Shown one piece after another: positions 18,297 through 26,565 of a stretch of 64,000 nt of DNA (its first letter is position 1; every line of letters begins with the position of its first letter). Source of the DNA: Sphingobacteriales bacterium (GTDB taxonomy: Bacteria > Bacteroidota > Bacteroidia > Chitinophagales > Chitinophagaceae); the NCBI GenBank assembly GCA_016708305.1, contig JADJGB010000001.1, positions 1 through 64,000 of the forward strand, written 5' to 3'. Under the pieces are notes generated by a model. That model saw nothing but the letters and a program-made list of their open reading frames with translations. It ran no database searches and was not told where the DNA came from. The position numbers and the translations under genes are program-made.

Positions 18297-18950
18297 CTAC
18301 AATTTTTCAATTACAAATATCTGATGCCGATCGTAAACCTTCCAATATTTTCGGGCAAGTCTCTCTACATATTCCCAGTATTGGTGGGAGTGGCCATATT
18401 GCTCCACTCCCTTTTGAATTTCATCTTTTACCTGTTCTAATATTTCGCTTTTTAATGATAATTTAATTTCTTGGTTTTTATACTCGCAAAGGATAGTGGG
18501 AATCTCGACAACTGTATCCGAAACAGTAATCAACCCCTGTCCGATAGTGGCGCCCGTACTGATTTGTACGCCATCATTAAAACAACTCAAAGGAGGATGA
18601 TTACCGGCATAAGAAGTAATCCTGAGTTTGCTTGAGCCAACTTTAAAATACTCACAGGCTATAGTACCCGCTTTGGCGCCAAGTATAGAATAAATGCCAA
18701 TATGCCCATGAATTTCATTGGTAAGTACTATTGCCTTCCACTCTGTAATGCCAAATTTATCAATAGTTTCATCAATAAATTCAGCATACGCTTCCTTATA
18801 TAATGAAGGTTCTGTCGGGAAAATTTTAAATGTGTTCATGATAGTCGTCTGTTGTAAATACAGTTTTTCAGCTATTGATTCCCCACCTTGATGGATTGCA
18901 ATAATGTCAGCGCTTACTTTATAAAAAATATCACTATCTTTCATTTTCAA
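18297..18950 (-). CDS. FmdE-like protein in the nickel operon
   Basis: 217 residues resembling subunit E of formylmethanofuran dehydrogenase (FmdE/FwdE family). Visible family features are NEIHGHIGIYSILGAKAGTIA near the centre, then LSCFNDGVQISTGATIGQGLITVSD. Family members have metal-binding histidine and cysteine residues at these places. No methanogenesis genes are here; FmdE-like proteins in bacteria are of unknown function. Its place between a candidate nickel receptor and HypA, overlapping the receptor end by 4 bases, suggests a role in nickel handling, for example a periplasmic or cytoplasmic binding step. No signal peptide is evident. Function is inference only. Confidence 0.7.
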   Translation of the reverse strand: MKMKDSDIFYKVSADIIAIHQGGESIAEKLYLQQTTIMNTFKIFPTEPSLYKEAYAEFIDETIDKFGITEWKAIVLTNEIHGHIGIYSILGAKAGTIACEYFKVGSSKLRITSYAGNHPPLSCFNDGVQISTGATIGQGLITVSDTVVEIPTILCEYKNQEIKLSLKSEILEQVKDEIQKGVEQYGHSHQYWEYVERLARKYWKVYDRHQIFVIEKL

Positions 18951-20759
18951 AATTTTAGATTAATCCCTGCAGAAAAGTTGGTTTTAGGCATGGGATAACC
19001 ATAATTGATTTCATAATTCTGATTGAGCAAATTATTTCCGGTAACGAAAATACTAAGATTCTTAAACGGCATTACACTCAATCTTGCATTTACCAAAGCA
19101 TAAGACTGCGTTTTTACGGGTTTTAGGCTGTTAGTTAATTTATCAATATATTGAAGTCCTGCAAACAAAGACCAGATTTTATAACTGTAGTTTGCATTAA
19201 TATTAAACTGCTGCTTGGGCGCTGCCAGTGTGATGGTTTCCTGATGCAGATAACTATAGTTAGAATGTAAATGCAGAATTTGTAGCGGCATATAATTTAC
19301 GGACACTTCAAGTCCATTATTATTAAATTTACCCACGTTCTGTCTTTTTGCATTTGGCGGCACACCCACTACCTGAATCATATTACTTCCGTCTGCAACA
19401 TAACCGGTTAATTCAAATTTTAATTTATTATTAAGCAAGCTTTGCAGGAAACTGATTTCATAATTAATCATTCGCTCAGGCTTCAAGTCTGGATTGGGGG
19501 CGTATAAATAAAGTTCCATGATGCTTGGACTTCTAAAGCCTTTTGAAACGGTAGCTTTGAAGGTTGTTGCGTTGGTCGGATTAAAAGCAACGCCGCCGGT
19601 AGGCACCCATTCGGTTCCAAACAAGGAATGATTTTCCAGTCGCAAACCTGCACTGGCCGTAAGTTGTGTACCGATTGCCTGTTGGGTGTAAACATATCCC
19701 GCAACATCATTAACCGTCTTGAGTTTGTCTTTAGCAACTCCACCATTGGCTTTCCCTCCATATTGAATTATATCAGTACCAACGGTAAATATATTTCCCT
19801 GAAATAACCTGAAAGTCTGGTAAAGCATAATTCCCGAATTTCTGTCGGAAGATATAAAACCATCAGACAAATCATGGTCGCCGAAATTATGATATACTTT
19901 TAAAGCGCCCTCTGATTTTGCAAATTTGTTCATCAAAGCAAAGGAAGTTTTACCCCTTAAAATATCAACATTAAAAAAAGCAGGTTTAAAAACCGGGCCG
20001 TTGTCAATAGCATCAAATTTGGCAATACTAAAATCGGCCATAGCGCTGAAATGCTCATTAATAGTATAGCCAATTTTGGCATAGCCGTTAGTAATATTAA
20101 AATCTGTACTATCACGGATTCCATCTGTCTGATCGTGATTTACGGATGCAAACACATCCCATTTTTTTATTTTTATACCCAAGAGTGGCATAATATTTTT
20201 GAGTGTTATAAGAACCATAAGACCCCCCAAGAGAGCCATTAAAACCATCTTTGCTGTTTTTTCTGGTAATGATATTTATCACACCTCCCATTGCATTGGT
20301 GCCATATAGAACAGATCCGGGCCCTCTGATAATTTCAACTTTTTCAACGTCAGACGCTACATAAGCATCAGCAAGCGGATGGCTGAAAAGTCCCTGAAAT
20401 TGCGGATGTCCGTCGATCAGAACCAAAACCCCGGTATTGGGAGCACCGCCTACGCCACGAATACTGATACCACCCGATCCGCCGGTAGAAACGCCAAAGC
20501 CCAGAATATTTCTTTCTGTTACAAAAATTCCGGGAACATAGGCATTTAAAATGGGTAAAATATTTATCTGGCCGGTGTTTTCAATTTCCTGTCTGTATAT
20601 TTGAGAAACTGTAAACGGCACTTTCTTTTTTAAGGTTTCAATTTTTGACCCCGTTACTACCACTTCTTCAAGAATGGCCGTGTCCTTTCTCTCATCTTGT
20701 GCAAAGCCTAAAGTATAAATAGAAATTGCAAGTACCAATAGTAAAGTCCTCTTCATCAA
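18947..20759 (-). CDS. TonB-dependent outer-membrane receptor, candidate nickel importer (one frameshift)
   Basis: About 604 residues after repair. Signal peptide MMKRTLLLVLAISIYTLGFAQ, then a TonB-box-like EEVVVTGSKIE, the plug domain (VLVLIDGHPQFQG, VEKVEIIRGPGSVLYGTNAMGGVINIITRK), and a beta-barrel ending AGINLKF with a terminal phenylalanine. The frame breaks near 20165 in a seven-T run. There is no carboxypeptidase-like N-terminal extension, so it is a small-molecule receptor rather than SusC-like. Gene order nikR-receptor-fmdE-hypA suggests that it imports nickel or a nickel chelate, as TonB receptors under NikR do in Helicobacter. The substrate is inference. Confidence 0.82.
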
Positions 20760-20809
20760 TTAAAATTTTAGCGTTTGTCTGGTTTTCTTTTAGTTTAAAG
20801 CTTTTGAAT

Positions 20810-21208
20810 TTAAACTGCAGCAATTACCAACTTGCCATGTTTGATACCTTTAATGCCGATTATTGTATCTGCTATTTCCTGAAGTTTTTGTGCTTTGCCT
20901 CTCATAGCAATGGTTTCAAGACACAATTCACGAGACAAATGAATATGCTGGGTTGATAAAATTATATGATGGTAATCATGCTGAACAGATGTGAGTTTAT
21001 TACTCAGGTCGTGTTTGTGATGGTCATATACTATTACCAGTGCGCCTGCAACAGTACTGTTTTTACTTATTTTTTCAGAAACTGCAGCACCTTTTATCAA
21101 GTGTCTGACAGCTTGAGAACGATTTGGAAATTTCCTATCGGAGACTAATTGATCCAGTTCGTTTAATGTACTTTCTTCAAGTGATACTCCAAAACGTTTA
21201 ATCTTCAT
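20810..21208 (-). CDS. nikR: NikR nickel-responsive regulator
   Basis: 132 residues. The N-terminal ribbon-helix-helix (IKRFGVSLEESTLNELDQLV, then SQAVRHLIKG) binds DNA. The C-terminal ACT-like domain carries the nickel ligands: YDHHKHDL, then QHIHLSRELCLE, matching the family H, HxH and C pattern. First gene of the reverse nickel operon, with 50 bases to the TonB receptor. A near-perfect palindrome lies 2-29 bases before its start codon, so it probably regulates itself and the operon. No ABC-type nickel permease is seen beside it. Confidence 0.93.
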   Translation of the reverse strand: MKIKRFGVSLEESTLNELDQLVSDRKFPNRSQAVRHLIKGAAVSEKISKNSTVAGALVIVYDHHKHDLSNKLTSVQHDYHHIILSTQHIHLSRELCLETIAMRGKAQKLQEIADTIIGIKGIKHGKLVIAAV

Positions 21209-21209
21209 C

Positions 21210-21237
21210 GTGTTACTAATTTTAAAATAAGTAACAC
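21210..21237. promoter_or_regulatory. Candidate NikR operator
   Basis: GTGTTACT (21210-21217) and AGTAACAC (21230-21237) are perfect inverted arms, and the A/T-rich centre is almost symmetric too (26 of 28 positions). Taking six-base half-sites, the layout is GTGTTA-N16-TAACAC, the same 6-16-6 geometry as the E. coli NikR operator GTATGA-N16-TCATAC. It lies directly upstream of nikR. Confidence 0.7.
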
Positions 21238-21371
21238 AAAAATAGCAATGAAAAAATATTTATCAGGTGATTATTATCATGTTTTCAGATATCTTTTAAT
21301 AATAATCGCACTTTCAAAACATGGAAACGAATTCTGCATCAACAATCTTAAAACTATTTTAGAAAAAAAAG

Positions 21372-22016
21372 TTATGGAGACAGTCTTTCTATCTTCCAAC
21401 TGCCATCATCCTGGAGTGTATAAAGGATACGATCATGCATACGACTCGGACGGCCTTGCCAAAATTCTATTTGAGTGGGCTTCACCCGATATCCTCCCCA
21501 ATGAGGAGGTTTGGGTATTTCGCCGTGTATAAATCTTTCGCGGTAAAAATTAAATGTTTCCTTAAGGAAAGCGGTTCCTGCAACCACCACGCTTTGCGCC
21601 GAAGCCCATGCCCCTATCCTGCTTCCTTCGGGGCGGCTATTAAAGTAAGCCAGACTTTCTTCCATTGTGGTTATTTCGGCAGTGCCTGTTATTGCTACCT
21701 GCCTTTCCAATTCTTTCCAGAAAAACAAGATACAAACATTTGCATTATGAGCCAGATGGCGTCCTTTCCGGCTGTTATAATTTGTGTAAAAAACAAACCC
21801 ACGCGCATCAAAACCCTTCAGTAATACAGTTCTTGCATAAGGTGCATTGTTTTCATCTACAGTGGAGAGTGTCATTGCATTTACTTCTATGAACTTTGAG
21901 TCCACTGCTTCCTGCCACCATGTGGTGAATTGCTTTATAGGGTTTTTGTCAACTTCGTTTTCATTCAAACTCCTTTTTGCATATTCAATTCTAATATCTG
22001 CAATTTCTTTATTCAT
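21372..22016 (-). CDS. pdxH: Pyridoxamine 5'-phosphate oxidase
   Basis: FMN enzyme making pyridoxal 5'-phosphate. 214 residues, the normal length. Motifs in order: AMTLSTVDENNAPYARTVLLKG, FYTNYNSRKGRHL for FMN, the SRPEGSRIGAWAS substrate region, and the C-terminal EFWQGRPSRMHDR signature. Intact. Transcribed toward nikR with a gap of about 135 bases; no sign of co-regulation with the nickel genes. Confidence 0.96.
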   Translation of the reverse strand: MNKEIADIRIEYAKRSLNENEVDKNPIKQFTTWWQEAVDSKFIEVNAMTLSTVDENNAPYARTVLLKGFDARGFVFYTNYNSRKGRHLAHNANVCILFFWKELERQVAITGTAEITTMEESLAYFNSRPEGSRIGAWASAQSVVVAGTAFLKETFNFYRERFIHGEIPKPPHWGGYRVKPTQIEFWQGRPSRMHDRILYTLQDDGSWKIERLSP

Positions 22017-22072
22017 ACTTTTTTAAACAACCACCTTTTACATTCTTCCTTATTTCAGTCTTAGTTTCCTTC

Positions 22073-22783
22073 TCATTTAATCAATGTTCCCACATCCTCT
22101 CCCATCACTACTCTTTTCAGATTTCCTTCTTTATTCATATCAAACACTAAAATCGGTAAATGGTTTTCCATGCAAAGGGTAAATGCTGTCATATCCATAA
22201 TCCTCAGGTTTTGCGCCAAACACTCCTGATAGGTGACTGTGCTATATTTTGTAGCAGTAGGGTCTTTCTCCGGGTCGGCGGTATATACACCATCCACGCG
22301 TGTGCCTTTCAAAATAATATCTGCATTGATTTCTATTGCCCTTAGCGATCCGGCTGTATCGGTTGTAAAATATGGGTTTCCGGTACCTGCGCCAAAAATA
22401 ACCACCCGGCCTTTTTCAAGATGTCGCATGGCACGGCGGCGAATATAAGGCTCTGCAATCTGTTCCATTTTGATTGCGCTCAGTAGCCTGGTAAATACGC
22501 CTGCTTTTTCAAGCCCGGCCTGTAAGGCCATGCCATTGATAACGGTGGCCAACATTCCCATATAATCTCCATGAGCACGTTCTATACCGGTTTGGGCTTC
22601 ATTCATCCCTCGGTAAATATTACCTCCGCCAATCACCAATGCCACTTCTACCCCCATATCCATAACCGCTTTAATTTCATTGGCGTATTGGGAAATCACA
22701 TCGCTGTCCATCCCAAAATTTTTATTCCCCATTAAAGATTCTCCGGACAATTTTAGAAGAATACGCTTGAATTTCGGCTGCAT
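22073..22783 (-). CDS. pyrH: Uridylate kinase (UMP kinase)
   Basis: 236 residues of the bacterial amino acid kinase-fold UMP kinase. [13 protein letters not shown] opens the protein, then [38 protein letters not shown] for the UMP site and [18 protein letters not shown]-terminus GEDVGTLIK. Pyrimidine biosynthesis, hexameric, cytoplasmic. Upstream of pdxH in the same direction, 56 bases apart. Confidence 0.97.
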   Translation of the reverse strand: MQPKFKRILLKLSGESLMGNKNFGMDSDVISQYANEIKAVMDMGVEVALVIGGGNIYRGMNEAQTGIERAHGDYMGMLATVINGMALQAGLEKAGVFTRLLSAIKMEQIAEPYIRRRAMRHLEKGRVVIFGAGTGNPYFTTDTAGSLRAIEINADIILKGTRVDGVYTADPEKDPTATKYSTVTYQECLAQNLRIMDMTAFTLCMENHLPILVFDMNKEGNLKRVVMGEDVGTLIK

Positions 22784-22910
22784 AAAGATTATTTTGTTGA
22801 GCAGGGCGAAGATAATACAAACTTTAAAGATGGAATAATGTTGAGGAAGATATTTGAAGGTTTTTTTTGATACTTTTGAATTTGTAAATCACTTTCTTAT
22901 ATAACTTATT

Positions 22911-23894
22911 ATGAAGAGAAAAATTGGAGGCAGCAATGTAGAAATCACGCCGGTAACCATGGGGGCCTGGGCTATTGGCGGATGGATGTGGGGAGGTAAT
23001 GAGGAAAAAGATTCCATTGCGGCCATTCATGCCTATATTGATAATGGAGTTACTTCGATAGATACAGCGCCTGTTTATGGTTTTGGCTATAGCGAAGAAT
23101 TAGTGGGCAAAGCCGTGAAGCCTTTTAGTAGAGATAAAATACAGATTCTTACCAAATTCGGCATGGTTTGGGATATTGAAAAAGGTGATTTTTCTGTGGA
23201 GGCAAAAGATAATCAGGGTAATCCGTTAAAAATATATCGTTATGCAGCTTATGATAAAATCATCAGTGATGTTGAACTAAGTCTTAAAAGACTACAAACC
23301 GATTATGTGGACTTAATTCAATTGCACTGGCCGGATACCACAACACCCATCGAAGAAACCATGCGGGCAATGGAGAAACTACTGCAGGATGGTAAAACCC
23401 GAGCAATAGGAGTATGCAATTATAAAGTTGCTCAGTTGGCCGAAGCCGAACAAACAGTAAAACTACATTCCAATCAGGTGCCTTACAGTATGTTGCGCAG
23501 GCATATTGAATCAGACGTGGTTCCTTACGCACTGAAACATCATCTTTCCATCATTGCTTACAGTCCTATGGAAAGAGGCTTGCTTACCGGAAAATATAAA
23601 GGCGGAGAAAATTTTAATGAAGGAGATCACCGCAGTAGCTATTTTGGCAGATTTAACAAAGATAAAGTAGATACACTTTTGCAACATCTTTCTAAACTTG
23701 CACCCAAATACAATGCAAGCATCTCTCAATTGGCATTGGCTTGGGTTTTTCATCAACCGGCGGTAGTAACGGCGCTGGCTGGCGCACGTAATGCACAGCA
23801 AGCCGAACAAAATGCAAGGGCTATGCAGATAAATATTAGTGAAGAAGACTTAAATTTAATCCGAACCTGGCTGCCGGACCAGGTATATGTGTAA
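22911..23894 (+). CDS. Aldo/keto reductase
   Basis: NAD(P)H-dependent oxidoreductase, 327 residues, single (beta/alpha)8 barrel. The catalytic tetrad is visible: D in SIDTAPVYG with the Y, K in ILTKFG, and H in IQLHWPD. The C-terminal cofactor region has LSIIAYSPMERGLLTGKY and VVTALAGARNAQQAEQNA. Physiological substrate unknown. A PfkB kinase follows immediately downstream on the same strand, suggesting a sugar-related operon, which is inference. Confidence 0.9.
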   Translation: MKRKIGGSNVEITPVTMGAWAIGGWMWGGNEEKDSIAAIHAYIDNGVTSIDTAPVYGFGYSEELVGKAVKPFSRDKIQILTKFGMVWDIEKGDFSVEAKDNQGNPLKIYRYAAYDKIISDVELSLKRLQTDYVDLIQLHWPDTTTPIEETMRAMEKLLQDGKTRAIGVCNYKVAQLAEAEQTVKLHSNQVPYSMLRRHIESDVVPYALKHHLSIIAYSPMERGLLTGKYKGGENFNEGDHRSSYFGRFNKDKVDTLLQHLSKLAPKYNASISQLALAWVFHQPAVVTALAGARNAQQAEQNARAMQINISEEDLNLIRTWLPDQVYV

Positions 23895-23896
23895 AT

Positions 23897-24758
23897 AAAA
23901 TAATTTGGGCTGTCTGTTTTGAAGAGGTTCTTTTGGATATGCTACCGAATGGAGCGATACCGGGTGGTGCTCCTATGAATGTTGGCTGCCATTTGAACCA
24001 ACTTGGGAAACAAACGCTAATGATTTCAAAAGTTGGTACCGATAAAAAAGGGTATGAGTTGATTTATTTTATGAATATCAATCAGGTGCCTACGAATTTA
24101 ATTCAGCAGGACGATAACTATCCTACCAGTATAGTATTGACCACTCCGGGACAAATTCAGGAAGTGAATTATAATATTGCAGAGCCGGTAGCCTGGGACT
24201 TTATCAATAGTACCATTGAGGCAAGGCGGGCTGTATCTCAAGCAGACTATTTTATATTTGGCAGCCTCGCTGCACGAACAGAACATTCTCTGACAAACTT
24301 TGCTTGATTTGTTAAGTATTGCAAAAATTAGAATATTAGACTTCAACCTCAGAGCGCCTCATTACAAACAGGCAGTTTTGGAAAATCTGCTGAGGCAAGC
24401 AGATAAATTAAAAATGAATGAAATTGAATTGGATGAAATTTCTGAATGGTATGCCGACATTTCTCTATTCAATGATAAAGTGCGAATAATTAGAGATCGC
24501 TATGCGATTCCTCCAATAATAGTAACCAAGGGCGCCGAGGGCGCTTCCAATTTTGATGGAAAAATATTTTATGAGCACCCAGGTTTTAAAGTGAATGAGG
24601 TGGGCGCGGTGGGTAGCGGAGATGCTTTTCTGGCCGGTTTTTTACATAGGCTGGCCGATAACTGTAAATCTGAAGAAACGCTGGAGTTTGCGTTTAAATT
24701 AGGCTCTTATGTAACTTCTAAAAAAGGTGCCTGCGCTACACATGATGGAACTATATAA
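23897..24758 (+). CDS. PfkB-family sugar kinase, fructokinase-like (frameshifted)
   Basis: Ribokinase-fold kinase of about 285 residues. The start is uncertain: the frame EEVLLDMLPNG begins directly behind the aldo/keto reductase and lacks a clear in-frame ATG, so a base is probably missing there too. GAIPGGAPMNVGCHL is the substrate glycine motif; the C-terminal VGAVGSGDAFLAGFLHRL carries the catalytic aspartate and anion hole (normally GAGD, here GSGD). The frame changes near 24300 between SLTNFA and LLDLLSIAKIRILDFNLRAPHY. The fructose preference is from family resemblance only. Confidence 0.8.
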
Positions 24759-24764
24759 AACTAT

Positions 24765-24806
24765 GTTACTCAATTATTTATTAACATGTGTTTTAATTTG
24801 AGTAAC
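24765..24806. repeat. Inverted repeat GTTACTCAA / TTGAGTAAC
   Basis: Perfect nine-base arms at 24765-24773 and 24798-24806, with a 24-base AT-rich centre, lying between the PfkB kinase and the next gene. No T run follows, so it is a poor terminator and a better operator candidate. The arms share TGTTACT and AGTAAC with the palindrome before nikR, but the spacing is different. Confidence 0.4.
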
Positions 24807-24833
24807 TTAACTTGGTCGCAAAATTAATAGCTC

Positions 24834-25291
24834 ATGAAAAAAATATCTTCTTGGCAATGGCCACTTTTACTTTCCTTTTATCAGGTAACCCGAACGCCCA
24901 ATCTTTGTCTGTTGCTTATCAAAAACAACAAAAAAATATACCCCTGTTTTATAATAAATCTTTGCCGAAGGCAAATAATAATTATCAGCGTTATTATAAT
25001 GAAGGCGAACAAAGATGGTTAAGGCTGAGGCGTGGCGGAATCATATTAACCTCCGTTGGCGCAGCATGTATAGGAGCAGGGGCAGCATTAATTCATGCCG
25101 GAAATGAGGGTAATTATGATGGAGACAGCAAAGTGTCACTTTTAGGATTATTGGGTATTTCTGGCGGAGTTACTGCAATAGGAGGCGGAGTAACTATGTG
25201 GGCAATAGGAAATAACAGATTGAAAAAAATAAAAAACAAGTTTTCGTTTGATGCCACACCAAAATCTGCTCATCTTGTCTTCAGGTTTTAA
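24834..25291 (+). CDS. Small secreted or membrane protein of unknown function
   Basis: The ATG at 24834 is followed by a seven-A run. Shifting by one base there gives a clean signal peptide (KKIFLAMATFTFLLSGNPNAQS) that joins a frame ending SAHLVFRF at 25291, about 150 residues. The body has a charged stretch (YYNEGEQRWLRLRRGG) and a glycine-rich hydrophobic pair of segments (IILTSVGAACIGAGAALIHAG and LLGLLGISGGVTAIGGGVTMWAIG). I do not recognise the family. The inverted repeat just upstream may regulate it. Confidence 0.6.
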
Positions 25292-25701
25292 ATAATTCTA
25301 ACCGCATTTCTATATATGCATATTCTAATCAGGAACATATAGTTTGGCTTAAAATGTCTTCCTTTTTCGGATGAGTGAGCCGTTTTTTGGCAGTTTCATA
25401 TAGCATCCTTTCCCGCGGAAAGATTTTTTAACGCTAAACCCCAATCGAAGCGCTTCTCCTGCTCTCTTGCAAAACCACAAACCCTGCTAATTTAGCTGTT
25501 GTATTGGCGGTACAGATGTTCGGATGCACACTTTGCCAAGTTATGGATGGAGTTTTGGAATAAGCAATTTGGCATACTTCCTGCGATTCAGGAACGCCAT
25601 AAAAAATTGGTGAATATGCCGGTTGTTTAAGCTTATTTATTGGTAAAAATTCAATCAGCTGATTGTGTGGTTAGCTTGCTTCACTTATTGGTATCCGCCA
25701 G
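25292..25701. other. Gap with no confident gene
   Basis: About 410 bases. Short stop-free fragments occur on both strands (for example 25497-25628 on the plus strand, with FAKLWMEFWNKQFGILPA), but no start, motif or family is recognisable. It may be a decayed gene. Confidence 0.4.
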
Positions 25702-26310
25702 TTAATTATTTCCTTTGGAGATTTGTTTTCTCAGGGTTTTTGCTTCAAATTTCTTTATCCCCAGTGCTTCGCTTATCCTTTTTACGGCTATAGCCATTTG
25801 GGCGTCAATGGTATTTACCGATATGTTTAAAATTTCGGCAACTTCCTTATATCGAAGGCTGTCTTCTCTGATGAGTTTAAAAATCATTTTGCATCGGGGA
25901 GGCAGGTTTTCTATTGCACTGTTCATTCTGGCCAACATTTCTGCAGTTACCATTATTGAGTGAGGGTCTTCATTAAGTGCCTCTATTTGTGGCTCCAATA
26001 AATCATAGGGTTGCGTAATCAGGCTTTTGGCCTTTTCTGAAAGACGGTTTAGCGATCGGTTTTTAACGGCCACATACAAATAAACGGCTAAATTGTCAAT
26101 TTTGGCAATCTCTTCGCGGCGACCCCAGATACCCACAAATACATCCTCTACCACTTCTTCTGCAATTTCGTGAGCATGTACCAATGAGTGTGAAAACGCC
26201 AGAAGCCGCTTGCTGAATCTGGCATAAAGATCAGAAAAGGCTTTCTGATTGCCAACTGCTATTTGAAGCTGAAGCAATCGAATATCAGGTTCAATATTTC
26301 CTTCCGGCAA
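25702..26310 (-). CDS. ECF-type RNA polymerase sigma factor
   Basis: 202 residues. Region 2 is seen as AFSDLYARFSKRLLAFSHSLVH with EEVVEDVFVGIW, and region 4 as AIENLPPRCKMIFKLIREDSLRYKEVAEILNISVNTIDAQM. This is the RpoE-like Bacteroidota subgroup that usually pairs with a FecR anti-sigma factor and a SusC receptor. Neither lies beside it here, so it looks like an orphan sigma factor, or its partners are lost. The rpoN gene is divergent. Confidence 0.88.
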   Translation of the reverse strand: MPEGNIEPDIRLLQLQIAVGNQKAFSDLYARFSKRLLAFSHSLVHAHEIAEEVVEDVFVGIWGRREEIAKIDNLAVYLYVAVKNRSLNRLSEKAKSLITQPYDLLEPQIEALNEDPHSIMVTAEMLARMNSAIENLPPRCKMIFKLIREDSLRYKEVAEILNISVNTIDAQMAIAVKRISEALGIKKFEAKTLRKQISKGNN

Positions 26311-26565
26311 AAACAGGTTTTAACAAATTTTTACAAAATTACAAAATTTATCACTCAAAAGTCCTGATTACAAATTTATTAAAAGGATGGTGGTATTTTT
26401 TGTACCTAAACTCACATAAATATTGGTTCACAGGCCGAGGTTTTAGTCAAATCATAAATGTACAATAAACGCGGCATAACAAAAATTTTTTTCAACTCAG
26501 TTCTTTTAATACTTTTACACAAAGCGGCTTGATTTTTGATAGCAGCCGGTATTTAAATTATTATT

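Noticed and set aside
18159..18440. Plus-strand frame of 93 codons over hypA and the FmdE-like gene
   Set aside because: Antisense shadow of two well-supported genes.
21248..21532. Plus-strand frame of 94 codons between nikR and pdxH
   Set aside because: More than half lies antisense to the conserved pdxH gene, and the remainder shows no motif.
25702..26310. ECF sigma factor as part of a FecR/SusC regulatory set
   Set aside because: No anti-sigma gene or TonB receptor is adjacent; the nearest SusC gene is more than 12 kb away and has its own context.
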